Part shown: piece by piece, positions 9,349-23,026 of the stretch
Layout of the letters: each line of letters opens with the position of its first letter
How positions within the stretch are numbered: the stretch's first letter is position 1
NCBI RefSeq assembly: GCF_020171845.1
Contig: NZ_JAIVAM010000007.1
Span: 62,001 to 126,000, forward strand
DNA length: 64,000 nucleotides
Origin: Cytobacillus kochii
Lineage (GTDB): Bacteria > Bacillota > Bacilli > Bacillales > Cytobacillaceae
Direction: 5' to 3'
Position numbers and translations under genes: made by a program
Notes under the pieces: model-generated
The model's input: only the letters and a program-made list of their open reading frames with translations
Database searches by the model: none
Told to the model about the DNA's origin: nothing

Positions 9349-10050
9349 CCAAAAATTTGATGTGTTTCCGTGATAAATGAATCAAAATTCGAAGTGGATT
9401 CAAAAATTTGACGCGTTTCCTTGATTAACGAGTCAGCATCCGATGAGCATCCAAAAATTTGACGCGTTTCCTTGATTAACGAGTCAGCATTCGATGGGAA
9501 TCCAAAAATTTGACGCGTTTCCTTGATTATCGAGTCAGAATCCGAAGGGAATACGACAATTTGACTCGATTCCTTGATTAACGAGTCAGCATCCGATGAG
9601 CATCCAAAAATTTGACGCGTTTCCTTGATTAACGAGTCAGCATTCGATGGGAATCCAAAAATTTGACGCGTTTCCTTGATTAACGAGTCAGAATCCGAAG
9701 TGCACCCAAAAATTTGACGCGTTTCCTTGATTAACGAGTCAGAATCCGATGGGCATCCGACAATTTGACGCGTTTCCTTGATTATCGAGTCAGCATTCGA
9801 AGTGAATTCGAAAATTTGACACGATTCCATGATAAACGAGTCAGCATTCGAAGTGAATTCGAAAATTTGACACGATTCCATGATAAACGAGTCAGCATTC
9901 GAAGTGGATCCGAAAATTTGACACGATTCCATGATAAATGAATCAAAATTCGAAGTGAATTCGAAAATTTGACGCGATTCCATGATAAATGAATCAAAAT
10001 TCAAAGTAAATCCAAAAATTTGACACAAGTCCATAATAAACGAGTCAGGG
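9349..10050. repeat. 51-bp tandem repeat array 1 (13 full units plus a partial)
   Basis: Units begin at 9349, 9400, 9451 and so on every 51 bp to 10012, without a single insertion or deletion. The core reads CCAAAAATTTGACGCGTTTC followed by CTTGATTAACGAGTCAG and a variable tail. Units at 9451 and 9604 are identical. Two subfamilies are present: a GCGTTTCCTTGATTA type on the left and an ACGATTCCATGATAA type on the right. Because 51 is a multiple of three, the minus strand is open for 248 codons, encoding a 17-residue repeat (KETRQIFGCSSDADSLI type). There is no ribosome site or start, so I do not call a gene. The unit contains a TGACNCG/CGAGTCA inverted pair. Confidence 0.95.
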
Positions 10051-10146
10051 CTTTTGGTTTTGTTTACAATTCTTTAATTATCCCGCCATGTATTTACGCG
10101 TATTTCCACTACGAAGCTCGCACATCTCTTAAAACCAACATAGCCT

Positions 10147-10186
10147 AAAAAAACAAACACCATTTACAAAATGATGTTTGTTTTTA
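10147..10186 (-). terminator. terminator of the glycolytic operon after eno
   Basis: Minus-strand arms AACAAACATCATTT and AAATGGTGTTTGTT (one G-T pair) with a 3-base loop, followed by TTTTTAGG. It begins within 10 bases of the eno stop codon. Confidence 0.9.
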
Positions 10187-10192
10187 AAGACA

Positions 10193-11533
<1,341 letters not shown>

Positions 11534-11578
11534 TTATATGTAAGGCACAGATGTTCACAAAGAAGTGAACACCGGCAC

Positions 11579-15076
<3,498 letters not shown>

Positions 15077-15228
15077 AGTAAAAGGCCCTCCTAAACATAA
15101 TAATAGACTATTTTCTAGTTAGCTGCTTGTACTACAAGAAAGGCGAATGTTCATTCATTTATATGTATAAAAAATCACCGTTTTCTTTCTTACTCGCGCA
15201 AGAAAAGCGCGAAAACGTTTAGAAAAAG

Positions 15229-15266
15229 TCAAAATAAAAGGGAGAGGTATGGTCCCTTTCTCCCTT
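15229..15266 (-). terminator. terminator between gap and pgk
   Basis: Minus-strand arms AAGGGAGA and TCTCCCTT with a 13-base loop, followed by TTATTTT. This would separate an abundant cggR-gap message from the longer operon transcript. Confidence 0.75.
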
Positions 15267-15361
15267 CACCATTTATCATTATAGACGTTCATTCATCTAA
15301 TATCCATAAAGATGTGAGTTTGTAAGCAAAATTTTATTTTTAATGTTTACCAAACCTACAT

Positions 15362-16369
15362 TTATAATCCTTTTTCAGCCATATATTCCATTAAATCAAT
15401 TACTCTGTGAGAATAACCACTTTCATTGTCATACCATGAAATGACTTTGACCATATTGCCTTCCATGACCATTGTAGATAATCCATCAACAGTTGATGAT
15501 GCAGGATTGCCATTGTAATCACCTGAAACTAATGGTTCCTCACTAAAGCTAAGAATATCCTTTAACTCTCCATTTGCGGCAGATTTCAATGCTTCATTCA
15601 CTTCATCGACTGTGACATCTTTATCAAGCTCGGCAACTAAATCAACTAGAGAAACATTCGGTGTTGGAACACGAATGGCACCACCATTTAATTTCCCTTT
15701 TAATTCTGGTAGAACAAGGGAAACGGCTTTTGCTGCTCCAGTTGTTGTTGGAATAATATTTTCTGCAGCTGCTCTTGCTCGACGATAATCTTTATGAGGC
15801 AAATCAAGAATTTGCTGGTCATTTGTATAGGAGTGGACAGTTGTCATCATTCCACGTTTGATTGTAAATGAATCATGTAAAACTTTCGCCAACGGTGCTA
15901 AGCAATTCGTCGTACAGGAAGCATTTGATACGATATGATGGTTGTCAGGATCATATGACTCATGGTTCACACCCATTACAATCGTTAAATCTTCATCGGT
16001 TGCCGGAGCAGATATAACCACTTTCTTCGCACCTGCTTCTAAGTGTTTCGCTGCATCTGCTCGTTTTGTAAAGCGGCCTGTAGATTCAACAACTAACTCA
16101 ACACCTAAATCACCCCAACCAATATCAGCTGGATTTCTTTCTGCTAACACTTTAACCTTTTTGCCACCTACGATTAAGTTATCGCCGTCTACCTTTACCT
16201 CGTGCGGAAATGCTCCATGAATGGAGTCGTATTTTAATAAATGAGCAAGCATATTCGCATCTGTTAAGTCATTTATCGCAACGATTTCTACATTTTCCTT
16301 TTCAAAGCTTGCACGAAATACGTTTCTGCCAATTCTTCCAAATCCGTTTATTCCCACTTTGATTGTCAT
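15362..16369 (-). CDS. gap: glyceraldehyde-3-phosphate dehydrogenase, NAD-dependent
   Basis: A 335-residue glycolytic dehydrogenase. The Rossmann motif INGFGRIGR is at the N-terminus, and the catalytic cysteine lies in [11 protein letters not shown] near residue 152. The Asp in AINDLTD favours NAD over NADP. This is the glycolytic GapA form rather than gluconeogenic GapB, as also shown by its place directly after cggR (gap of 15 bases). Confidence 0.98.
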   Translation of the reverse strand: MTIKVGINGFGRIGRNVFRASFEKENVEIVAINDLTDANMLAHLLKYDSIHGAFPHEVKVDGDNLIVGGKKVKVLAERNPADIGWGDLGVELVVESTGRFTKRADAAKHLEAGAKKVVISAPATDEDLTIVMGVNHESYDPDNHHIVSNASCTTNCLAPLAKVLHDSFTIKRGMMTTVHSYTNDQQILDLPHKDYRRARAAAENIIPTTTGAAKAVSLVLPELKGKLNGGAIRVPTPNVSLVDLVAELDKDVTVDEVNEALKSAANGELKDILSFSEEPLVSGDYNGNPASSTVDGLSTMVMEGNMVKVISWYDNESGYSHRVIDLMEYMAEKGL

Positions 16370-16384
16370 AGTATGAAACCTCCG

Positions 16385-17413
16385 TTAATTAATTGTTTTT
16401 AGTAATTCCTGTGCCACAATCTCATCTGTGACAAGTATGGTTTGTTTCGGTGCTTGTTTCATGTAGGCAGCAATCGCTTTAGCCTTTGTTGATCCACCTG
16501 CAACGGCAATCACATAATCTGCATGTTGCAAATCTTCTAGTTGTAGTCCTACCGTTTGCAAACGATGGACCACTTTACCCTCTTCATTAAAGTAATACCC
16601 GAATGCTTCAGCAATCGCACCTGATTCTGTTAATTCCTTTATATTTCCCGTATGGGTACCACGTCTTTCTGCCATCTCAAGTGCATTGCCAATACCGTGA
16701 ATAACGATATTCGCCTTTTTTATCACTTTCAGCACTTGCTTAATTTCTGGTTCCTTGATGATGGATTGATACATTTCTTCACCGACGACATCTGGGACAT
16801 ACAATGTTTGGTATGTGCCGCCCGATTCTTCTGCCATTCGCGCCGCTAATGTATTGGCTTGGAATCTCATATCTGTGCCGACGCCTCCACGGGCTGGAAC
16901 AAATAAGACATCCGACATATGTTGCTGTTTCCTAAGCGCTTCAGCTACAGTTGAAATTGTGGATCCACCCGTTACTGCAATGGTCATCCCTCCATTAGCT
17001 ATCACCTGAACAAGTCGGGCTACTTCTTTTCCTAACTCTGACTTTACTGTTTCATCCTTATCAGTATCCCCATAAGTAAGTAGTACCTTTTCTATTTGAA
17101 GCATTTTAGTCAAATTTATTTCTTTATCATTTAATCCCGACCATTCTTTAATCACCTCGTGGAGATCTACAAGGAGATGCTTTCCAGCCTCTGATAGTTT
17201 CGTTCCTTGTGCATCTACAATAATTAAGCCTTGTTCTCTTAAAAAATCGAGTTCTCCGCGTAATACTCTTTCGGTCATGCCTACTTTTGTCGCTAAACTC
17301 CTTCTTCCTACAGGCTCCATTAAAGAGGTTTGTTGCAAAATTTCATATCGTCTTTTCATTATTTCCATCAAGTCTGGAATTACTTTTTGAGTAACATTCA
17401 TCCACTTATTCAA
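16385..17413 (-). CDS. cggR: central glycolytic genes regulator CggR
   Basis: A 342-residue SorC/DeoR-type repressor. N-terminal winged helix (about residues 15-70, RRSLATKVGMTERVLRGELDFLREQG) and a C-terminal sugar-phosphate binding domain (TIAVTGGSTISTVAEAL, VPARGGVGTD). In B. subtilis CggR blocks transcription of its own operon, and fructose 1,6-bisphosphate relieves it. A matching double operator lies 20 bases upstream of the start. Confidence 0.96.
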   Translation of the reverse strand: MNKWMNVTQKVIPDLMEIMKRRYEILQQTSLMEPVGRRSLATKVGMTERVLRGELDFLREQGLIIVDAQGTKLSEAGKHLLVDLHEVIKEWSGLNDKEINLTKMLQIEKVLLTYGDTDKDETVKSELGKEVARLVQVIANGGMTIAVTGGSTISTVAEALRKQQHMSDVLFVPARGGVGTDMRFQANTLAARMAEESGGTYQTLYVPDVVGEEMYQSIIKEPEIKQVLKVIKKANIVIHGIGNALEMAERRGTHTGNIKELTESGAIAEAFGYYFNEEGKVVHRLQTVGLQLEDLQHADYVIAVAGGSTKAKAIAAYMKQAPKQTILVTDEIVAQELLKTIN

Positions 17414-17432
17414 TTTCTTACCCCTTTACATG

Positions 17433-17468
17433 GACATTATATGTCCACGCAAGACATTTTGTGTCCCA
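17433..17468 (-). promoter_or_regulatory. CggR double operator
   Basis: Read on the minus strand: TGGGAC-N6-TGTC-N4-GTGGAC-N6-TGTC. This matches the known tandem CggR operator layout (CGGGAC-N6-TGTC-N4-CGGGAC-N6-TGTC) with one change in each GGGAC half. It lies between the promoter region and cggR, the roadblock position known from B. subtilis. Confidence 0.88.
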
Positions 17469-17555
17469 CGAGAATAAAAATATATAATGAAGTCAAAACT
17501 TCATTTTTTTCTTCTTTATTCTTATACCCTTTTTACACTATTTTAATCATTAATC

Positions 17556-17600
17556 TTTAAAAATAACCCTACAACTTTATATTAGCAGGGTTATTTTTAT
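17556..17600 (-). terminator. terminator after rpoN-grx
   Basis: Minus-strand arms AAAATAACCCT and AGGGTTATTTT around a 16-base loop, ending in T-rich sequence. The symmetry allows action in both directions. It isolates the rpoN unit from cggR. Confidence 0.8.
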
Positions 17601-17607
17601 TTTTCAA

Positions 17608-17856
17608 TCATTTATCATTTTCCCCACTTAACTTCTCAGAAAGAGTGGCATAATCTACTTGTCCATATTGAAGGATCTCACCGTCTACTTCAATAACTGG
17701 AATCATTAAACCAAAGCGTTCTGTTAGATCATCACTTGTTTCAATATCAATGGCTTCATATTGAAATAAACTTTCTTCTTGGACCATCTCAATGACAAGC
17801 TCAGCTTGCTCACATAAGGGGCATCCTTTTCTTGTATACAGTTTAACAATCTGCAA
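17608..17856 (-). CDS. glutaredoxin-like thiol protein
   Basis: An 82-residue thioredoxin-fold protein with the redox motif CPLC at residues 13-16 and the cis-proline loop IPVIEVDG near residue 53. It resembles the small glutaredoxin family (DUF836 type). The partner is unknown. It starts 19 bases downstream of rpoN and probably shares its transcript. Confidence 0.85.
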   Translation of the reverse strand: MQIVKLYTRKGCPLCEQAELVIEMVQEESLFQYEAIDIETSDDLTERFGLMIPVIEVDGEILQYGQVDYATLSEKLSGENDK

Positions 17857-17875
17857 TAATCATCCACCCCACTCT

Positions 17876-19210
17876 TTATTCGTATCTTTTTCTTTTTGAA
17901 GAAGATGGAATTTTTAATTGATCACGATATTTTGCAACTGTTCTTCTTGATATCACAATACCTTTTTCCTCTTCTAATCGCTTAACTATCACTTGATCTG
18001 AAAGAGGTTTCTTCTTATCTTCACCTTTGACCATGTCACTTATTGCGTTTTTCGCCTGCTCAGATGATGTATTCTCATATGACGTCGTCTTAATCGTACT
18101 AGAAAAAAAGGATCGCAATTCAATCGTTCCAAATGGCGTTTGCGCATATTTTTCACGGACCGCACGACTGACCGTTGATTCATGTATCTCTAATTCATCA
18201 GCTATCTCTTTCATTGTCATCGGTTGCAAATAATTTGGGCCCTTCCAGAAGTAATCAGGCTGTTTTTCAACAATTTTTAATGCTACTTTTAATAATGTTT
18301 CTTTTCTTTGCTCTATACTTCTAGCAATCCATTGAAAATCCGTTTTTTTCTCTTGCAAAAAACGATTCACTTCTTGATCTCCGCCTGCTTGAAACTTACG
18401 AAAATAGCTCTCATTAAAGCGAATCTTTGGTAGCACATCATCATAAATACTTACAGAAAAAGTCCCATCTTCCCACTGAATAACGACTTCTGGTGTAATA
18501 TATGGTGCTAACTCATTTTGGAAGGCTGCAGCTGGTCTTGGATTAAGTGTTTGCACAAGATCAAAAACTTCTTGGATCTCTTTTATGTCTACCTTCATTT
18601 TTTTCGCAATTTCTTTCCATTTCTTATCAGCAAAAAGAATAAAATAATCACTAATGATTTTCTCAGCGATTTCATTATAAGGGTGAAGTCTCTCTAATTG
18701 TAACCATAGACACTCCTGTAAATCTCTCGCTGCTACTCCTGCGGGTTCTAAACTTTGAATCTCAATCAACGCTTCATTCATATCCTCTTCACTTACGTTG
18801 AATTTTTCCGCAACAGTTTGTAGGTCTGTTTGTAAGTAACCGTTTTCATCTAAACATCCAATGAGATAGGAAATGAGTTTATATTCCATATGATTTAATT
18901 CTGCGATCGCTAACTGCGAATGTAAGTATTCTTGTAATGTGGTATGGTTTTTTGAACCGATTTGTTCAATCCAGTCCTGTTTATTGTCATCTACTTTTTG
19001 TTTTGATGGTTTCATTCGATCAAATCTCGAATCGGCTGCTTGTGCAGGACTCGCTTCAATTTGCATAAGGGGATTCTCTAACGCCTTACTTTCCAAAAAG
19101 GCAGATAATTCTTGTGTATTATATTGTAACAGCGCAATCGCTTGTGTAAGCTCTTGTGTCATGGTCAATTTTAATGTTTGCTGTTGCCATAACCCTGCTT
19201 TCAAGTTCAT
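17876..19210 (-). CDS. rpoN: RNA polymerase sigma-54 factor (SigL)
   Basis: A 444-residue sigma-54. The Gln-rich region I that contacts bacterial enhancer-binding proteins (LWQQQTLKLTMTQELTQAIALLQ) is at the N-terminus. The core-binding domain follows, then a helix-turn-helix (KEIADELEIHESTVSRAVREKY). The C-terminal RpoN box is SRRTVAKYRDQL, which recognises -24 elements. In Bacillus it serves amino-acid and levan catabolism with activators such as RocR and LevR; none is encoded in this window. Confidence 0.97.
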   Translation of the reverse strand: MNLKAGLWQQQTLKLTMTQELTQAIALLQYNTQELSAFLESKALENPLMQIEASPAQAADSRFDRMKPSKQKVDDNKQDWIEQIGSKNHTTLQEYLHSQLAIAELNHMEYKLISYLIGCLDENGYLQTDLQTVAEKFNVSEEDMNEALIEIQSLEPAGVAARDLQECLWLQLERLHPYNEIAEKIISDYFILFADKKWKEIAKKMKVDIKEIQEVFDLVQTLNPRPAAAFQNELAPYITPEVVIQWEDGTFSVSIYDDVLPKIRFNESYFRKFQAGGDQEVNRFLQEKKTDFQWIARSIEQRKETLLKVALKIVEKQPDYFWKGPNYLQPMTMKEIADELEIHESTVSRAVREKYAQTPFGTIELRSFFSSTIKTTSYENTSSEQAKNAISDMVKGEDKKKPLSDQVIVKRLEEEKGIVISRRTVAKYRDQLKIPSSSKRKRYE

Positions 19211-19438
19211 TCTAAAAACCCCCTTATTCCCATTCTACAATAATCACCTGAAATAGTGTATAGAAATAAATTGGTAGCTCACTACATAACTATTCAGATT
19301 GTAGAGTAAATATCATCAAAAAAGAAAAAGGAAGATTTGTGGAAACTAAACAATTATTAGATTTTTCAGTTATTTTTCCCTTTAGTTACAAAAAGGACGT
19401 TTATCGACCATACTCTATGAATATGTGATAGAATCTAT

Positions 19439-19524
19439 CATATTGGGCAAATTTTACGAAAGTAAAAGACGCAAAGCCACGGGCCTAAAGCATATATTGT
19501 CATGGCAGCCGGGTTGCAGATGTG
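19439..19524 (+). ncRNA. cyclic di-GMP-I (GEMM-I) riboswitch aptamer
   Basis: The conserved core is clear: GGGCAAA at 19445, a GAAA-capped hairpin, GACGCAAAGCC, GGCCTAAA, then ATGGCAGCCGGGTTGCAGATG. The P1 helix pairs CATAT (19439-19443) with ATGTG (19520-19524). The invariant bases of the ligand pocket are all present. A -10-like TAGAAT lies at 19429-19434. The only plus-strand gene downstream before a terminator is the 63-residue zinc-ribbon gene. Confidence 0.95.
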
Positions 19525-19526
19525 TG

Positions 19527-19634
19527 AGGTGATTATTTTCGCTTGAATCACCTTTACTTCTTATGGACTTTCTAAAGGTCTCCTATATAAAAACCTTTCT
19601 AATTTTGCCTAAATTTCCCACAAAAAAGAAAGGT
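19527..19634 (+). promoter_or_regulatory. riboswitch expression platform with Shine-Dalgarno sequestration
   Basis: Three structures can be drawn. AGGTGATT (19527-19534) pairs with AATCACCT (19546-19553) next to the aptamer. AAAGGT (19574-19579) pairs with ACCTTT (19593-19598). The same ACCTTTCT (19593-19600) can instead pair perfectly with AGAAAGGT (19627-19634), which is the ribosome-binding site of the next gene. The last two are mutually exclusive, so translational control is plausible. No terminator with a proper T-run is seen. The direction of control cannot be read from sequence. Confidence 0.6.
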
Positions 19635-19641
19635 GTGTCTT

Positions 19642-19833
19642 ATGATCTATCCAACCGTTCAAAGCGAAGAAACCCATTTAACCCACATTGTAAAAGACCA
19701 ACACTCTTGTATATGCGGTTTCCGCTATAATGTTTTTGCTACATTTACGAGGAAAGATTTGAAGAAAATCCAATTTAGATCGAATGAAAAAATTACTTGT
19801 CCCGTATGCAAAGCAACAGTAAATGAGGATTAA
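19642..19833 (+). CDS. small zinc-ribbon-like protein under a c-di-GMP riboswitch
   Basis: A 63-residue cytosolic protein. It has four cysteines in two knuckles, HSCICGF near residue 23 and ITCPVCKA near residue 53, the usual spacing for a zinc ribbon. The middle (FRYNVFATFTRKDLKKIQFRSNEK) is basic. ATG at 19642 has AAAGG 8 bases upstream; a GTG at 19633 overlaps that site and is unlikely. It stands alone between the riboswitch and a terminator. I do not recognise a named family. A nucleic-acid or protein-binding role is a guess. Confidence 0.8.
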   Translation: MIYPTVQSEETHLTHIVKDQHSCICGFRYNVFATFTRKDLKKIQFRSNEKITCPVCKATVNED

Positions 19834-19852
19834 TTGTATACATACCAAATTT

Positions 19853-19892
19853 AAAAGCCAACCATATATCCATGCGAAGGGTTGGCTTTTAT
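19853..19892. terminator. bidirectional terminator between convergent genes
   Basis: Arms AAAAGCCAACC and GGTTGGCTTTT with a T-run on the plus strand and the mirror T-run on the minus strand. It serves both the zinc-ribbon gene and the membrane gene that converges on it. Confidence 0.85.
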
Positions 19893-20356
19893 GATGAAGT
19901 TGAAAATTTAAGGATGACCATTCGAATGAGCCACCCGATTATGACACCAGGAATGACAGCTAACATCGGTAACCATACAGGCCCAAAAAACACGCCAAAT
20001 ATTGATACCTCTGTTGAATACATAAGACCAACCGTTACAAAATAAGCACAAAATACAAATGGTAAGAATGAATACTTACTCCCTTCACCCCCGGCATCCT
20101 TATAAGCATCCCAAATAGCGAAGAAGTATAAACACGGATAAAACATTAACCATCCATAATTAGCGGCTTCAGCAGCTTGGTGAACTTTCCCTTGAAAGCT
20201 CAACATAATAATTTCGTTAAAATTACCCATGACATTAAATAAAATTTCTAAAACTAAAAATACAGTCCCTTTAAACAATTTACCATTTAAATATTGACCA
20301 AAACCGGGAAAAGCAATCGACCAAAACAATTTCTCAATCGGGTTATTTTTTCTCAC
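19889..20356 (-). CDS. hypothetical multi-pass membrane protein
   Basis: A 155-residue protein with about four hydrophobic segments. The N-terminal PGFGQYLNGKLFKG loop resembles the turn of TM2-type membrane proteins. There are no catalytic motifs. It starts 9 bases after the DUF3231 gene and is probably co-transcribed with it. The stop codon overlaps the shared terminator. Confidence 0.75.
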   Translation of the reverse strand: MRKNNPIEKLFWSIAFPGFGQYLNGKLFKGTVFLVLEILFNVMGNFNEIIMLSFQGKVHQAAEAANYGWLMFYPCLYFFAIWDAYKDAGGEGSKYSFLPFVFCAYFVTVGLMYSTEVSIFGVFFGPVWLPMLAVIPGVIIGWLIRMVILKFSTSS

Positions 20357-20365
20357 AGAACATCC

Positions 20366-21379
20366 CTATTTCCTTTTCTTTTTGGAAATATTTCTATGGT
20401 CTACTGACTGAGGGGCTTGTTCAAGCCAACCGTATTTAATTAATAAACTTGCCGATTGATTGCCTAAGTCTAATGTTTCGGTCATTATCTTTGCATACAT
20501 TACCGTTAAATCCCGTCTTGTAGTCGTACCTAATGCTGTCCCATAATAGCCGGATAACGTAGCAATAAACATTACTACTTGGTATAGCATTAACTTTTCT
20601 GAAAAAGGTGGTGTGGTAGAATTAAGCACTTCTGAGTCCCAAGTCGGTGAAACAGAAATACTATCTTTAATTAAAGTATTAGCAAATTCTTGAACATTTT
20701 CATCGAACAAATCAAGGCCTTTCCGCAAGAATTTCTTGATATCATTGGAAGTAACTGTTTGACAAAGGCCTAAAAACAGGGCCTTTCCTAAAGCATTTCT
20801 TTGCATATCATTGTACACATTCATAATCTCAACGACTGATAATGCTCGCTGTTCACTTATAAAGCCGTTTAAATAACTATTTTTTTCAGCGATTTCAATT
20901 TTTTCTGGGATTGGAATAGACGGTGAGGGGTGAAAAACACCCTTATCTTGCTGCAATTTAATTGCCCTTCTATATAATTGTGAACCTTTTTCCAATGCTT
21001 TTGTGAAAATTTGATCCACATCTTCATGAATCGCAATAGCTAATGCCGTTCCATAACCAATAATGCCATAACGAGTCATATCATGCATATACGCAAGGAT
21101 AAACACATCTGAGTAAAGCTTTGGAGCAGTTACATTAACATCTTCTTCTTCACTAAAGGCTTTCGGCAATGGATGGTTGTTCTTATTGTAGATCGTCGTA
21201 ATATCAAAAATAATTTCATCACACATCTCGATAGCCGTCTCAATAAATTCCTTAATCTCTCCTTTATCAGCTTTTTCATAAAAATATTGCAGGACGCATT
21301 TATACATTTTATTATTCATATAGGCATTCCATAGCTGTGCTAACTCAGATGCCGTTAACCTTTGATCTTTCTCCGCCAT
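20366..21379 (-). CDS. DUF3231 family protein
   Basis: A 337-residue helical protein. It has two halves of similar build (about 1-165 and 175-320), each resembling a four-helix ferritin-like bundle. Recognisable stretches are LTASELAQLWNAYMNNKM and LGLCQTVTSNDIKKFL. Family members occur in spore formers, often in several copies; the role is not established. The C-terminus is lysine-rich. Its own ribosome site (GTGGGAGGG) is good. It is followed by the membrane gene. Confidence 0.8.
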   Translation of the reverse strand: MAEKDQRLTASELAQLWNAYMNNKMYKCVLQYFYEKADKGEIKEFIETAIEMCDEIIFDITTIYNKNNHPLPKAFSEEEDVNVTAPKLYSDVFILAYMHDMTRYGIIGYGTALAIAIHEDVDQIFTKALEKGSQLYRRAIKLQQDKGVFHPSPSIPIPEKIEIAEKNSYLNGFISEQRALSVVEIMNVYNDMQRNALGKALFLGLCQTVTSNDIKKFLRKGLDLFDENVQEFANTLIKDSISVSPTWDSEVLNSTTPPFSEKLMLYQVVMFIATLSGYYGTALGTTTRRDLTVMYAKIMTETLDLGNQSASLLIKYGWLEQAPQSVDHRNISKKKRK

Positions 21380-21462
21380 ATTAACCCTCCCACTTGAAAG
21401 ATTATCTATAGCGTGTCCTTAACTTCAAGGAAACATTCCCAGTTTTTTACATCCATATACAA

Positions 21463-22695
21463 TTAAACTAATGTCGGTGAAGCAATTAAACTTTTTGCCA
21501 ATTCAAACGCGTTTTCAACGTCACCAATTTTCCTATAATAAGCAAATAAACGTTGCTCGTATTTTTCTATCATAAGCGTATCACCCGACTGACGATAATA
21601 AGGTAATAATTTATTTTCTATAATAGCGTATGCTTCCTCTTCTCTGCCCTCAATTAAGAAGGAGTAAAGCTCAAATGTAAAAAGCCCACTCCATTGGTAA
21701 GTCTTTGCTAATTCAATCCCTTTTCTTACTTCTTGTAACAATTCCTTTTTATGTACTAACCCACTAATAAAACCATTATGAATATAATTTTCTAAAAACA
21801 TGGCGTATAATGGAGAGTTTTCGCAAGCAATTTCTAATGCTTTCAAATAGTAATAGTGTGCTTCAGTGTATTTTTTCCTTTTATGAAGGTCATAAGCGAA
21901 GTTGTTATATACCTTTGCTTTTCTCTCTACTTCGCCACACTCTTCACATAAACGAAAAAGAGCCTCATACCTATCTTTCGTCTCTTTAAAATCATGAGCA
22001 CCTTTCGCATTTAACTGCACAAGTAATAATGTTTCCGAATCTATCATGCGATTAACATTCATCGTTGAATGAAAATAAACAGCAGCTTTTTTACCATAAT
22101 AATAGGCTTGTACGTTCTGATTAGCAGCATAATAAGCGAGTGCTAGATGGTAATAATATTCATTTTGATGATAGCTATCATGGTCAATAGAACTTAATTC
22201 TCGAATACAGTCTTTATTTCTCCCCGTTAAAAAATAATATATCCCTAATTGATGCTTTAATGAATTCTCTTCAAAAGAGGTTAGCTCTATCACTTCCTTT
22301 TGAAGTTGGTTGATAAAGTAATAAGCTTCTGTCACTTTCATCTTATATAAGAAGTACCTCGCCATTGTTAAAAAGTAACTCGCTTGAAAATCAGGTACTT
22401 TTCTTAACGAGTTTGCTGTTAACTCTTTCTTTAATTGCTCAATTCTCTCATCATCTTGAATAATAATTTGCTTTTGTAGGTCAGTCATCTTTCGCTTAAA
22501 TTGGTGAAATCGTTCAATTTCTTCTTCCATGTTAATTTCCAACCGTTCACAAAGCATATAAATAATTTCACTGGAGTATTGAGTAGATTCTCTTTCAATT
22601 TTACTTAAATGGGTAATAGAGCAAATGCCTTGTACAATCTCCTTCTGTGTAAGCTTCTTTGCTTCTCGATAGTATTTGATGATTTTTCCTTCCAT
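21463..22695 (-). CDS. XRE-family regulator with TPR repeats (RRNPP-like)
   Basis: A 410-residue protein: N-terminal helix-turn-helix at about residues 1-60 (IIKYYREAKKLTQKEIVQGICSITHLSKIE), then a long array of helix pairs typical of TPR repeats up to the C-terminus. This layout is that of the RRNPP group (PlcR, NprR and relatives), which bind exported peptide signals. ATG at 22695 follows GGGAGG; an in-frame TTG at 22710 lies upstream of that site. No convincing signal-peptide gene is seen next to it. A role in controlling the neighbouring secreted protease is only suggested by position. Confidence 0.85.
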   Translation of the reverse strand: MEGKIIKYYREAKKLTQKEIVQGICSITHLSKIERESTQYSSEIIYMLCERLEINMEEEIERFHQFKRKMTDLQKQIIIQDDERIEQLKKELTANSLRKVPDFQASYFLTMARYFLYKMKVTEAYYFINQLQKEVIELTSFEENSLKHQLGIYYFLTGRNKDCIRELSSIDHDSYHQNEYYYHLALAYYAANQNVQAYYYGKKAAVYFHSTMNVNRMIDSETLLLVQLNAKGAHDFKETKDRYEALFRLCEECGEVERKAKVYNNFAYDLHKRKKYTEAHYYYLKALEIACENSPLYAMFLENYIHNGFISGLVHKKELLQEVRKGIELAKTYQWSGLFTFELYSFLIEGREEEAYAIIENKLLPYYRQSGDTLMIEKYEQRLFAYYRKIGDVENAFELAKSLIASPTLV

Positions 22696-22710
22696 CCTTG
22701 AACCTCCCAA

Positions 22711-23026
22711 TAAGTGAAAAGTTAATCATGTCTCTTTTTGGCTATTATAGCAGAGAAAAATGAAGGAGAAAGGCAAGGAAATCCTATTTAACAGTCTTAC
22801 ACATGACGGAAAAGTAATAGACAAACTAGGAGGACCAAGTTTTATACGGTAGAGTAAACCATGAAACTTATCTCGAAAAAATAACCTAATGAGGGGGCAA
22901 ATCAGAAACGATTAAGCGGCCTTAGCCCTAAAGAATATAGAGCTAAAGCCGCTTAGACTGTTTTTATTATTTCCACTGTCTACTTAACAGGGGCAGTTCA
23001 ATAAGTTCGTGTCGATAGGATTCGTA
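22711..23026. other. gene-free gap with a large hairpin (22913-22955)
   Basis: Arms TAAGCGGC (plus AGC) and (GCT plus) GCCGCTTA enclose a 20-base region. The plus side is followed by GACTGTTTTTATT. No plus-strand gene precedes it, so it may be the protease terminator read on the minus strand. Otherwise nothing is seen. Confidence 0.55.

Noticed and set aside
9288..10034. Open frame of 248 codons on the minus strand across array 1
   Set aside because: The 51-bp period makes any stop-free unit open; there is no ribosome site, and the repeat peptide has no protein-like features.
15210..15223. CcpA cre site upstream of pgk (TCTAAACGTTTTCG on the minus strand)
   Set aside because: Two mismatches at key outer positions and no clear promoter next to it.
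21406..21456. 16-codon frame (MDVKNWECFLEVKDTL) right after the XRE-TPR gene as a signal peptide
   Set aside because: It lacks a signal sequence and a ribosome site, unlike Phr, PapR or NprX precursors.
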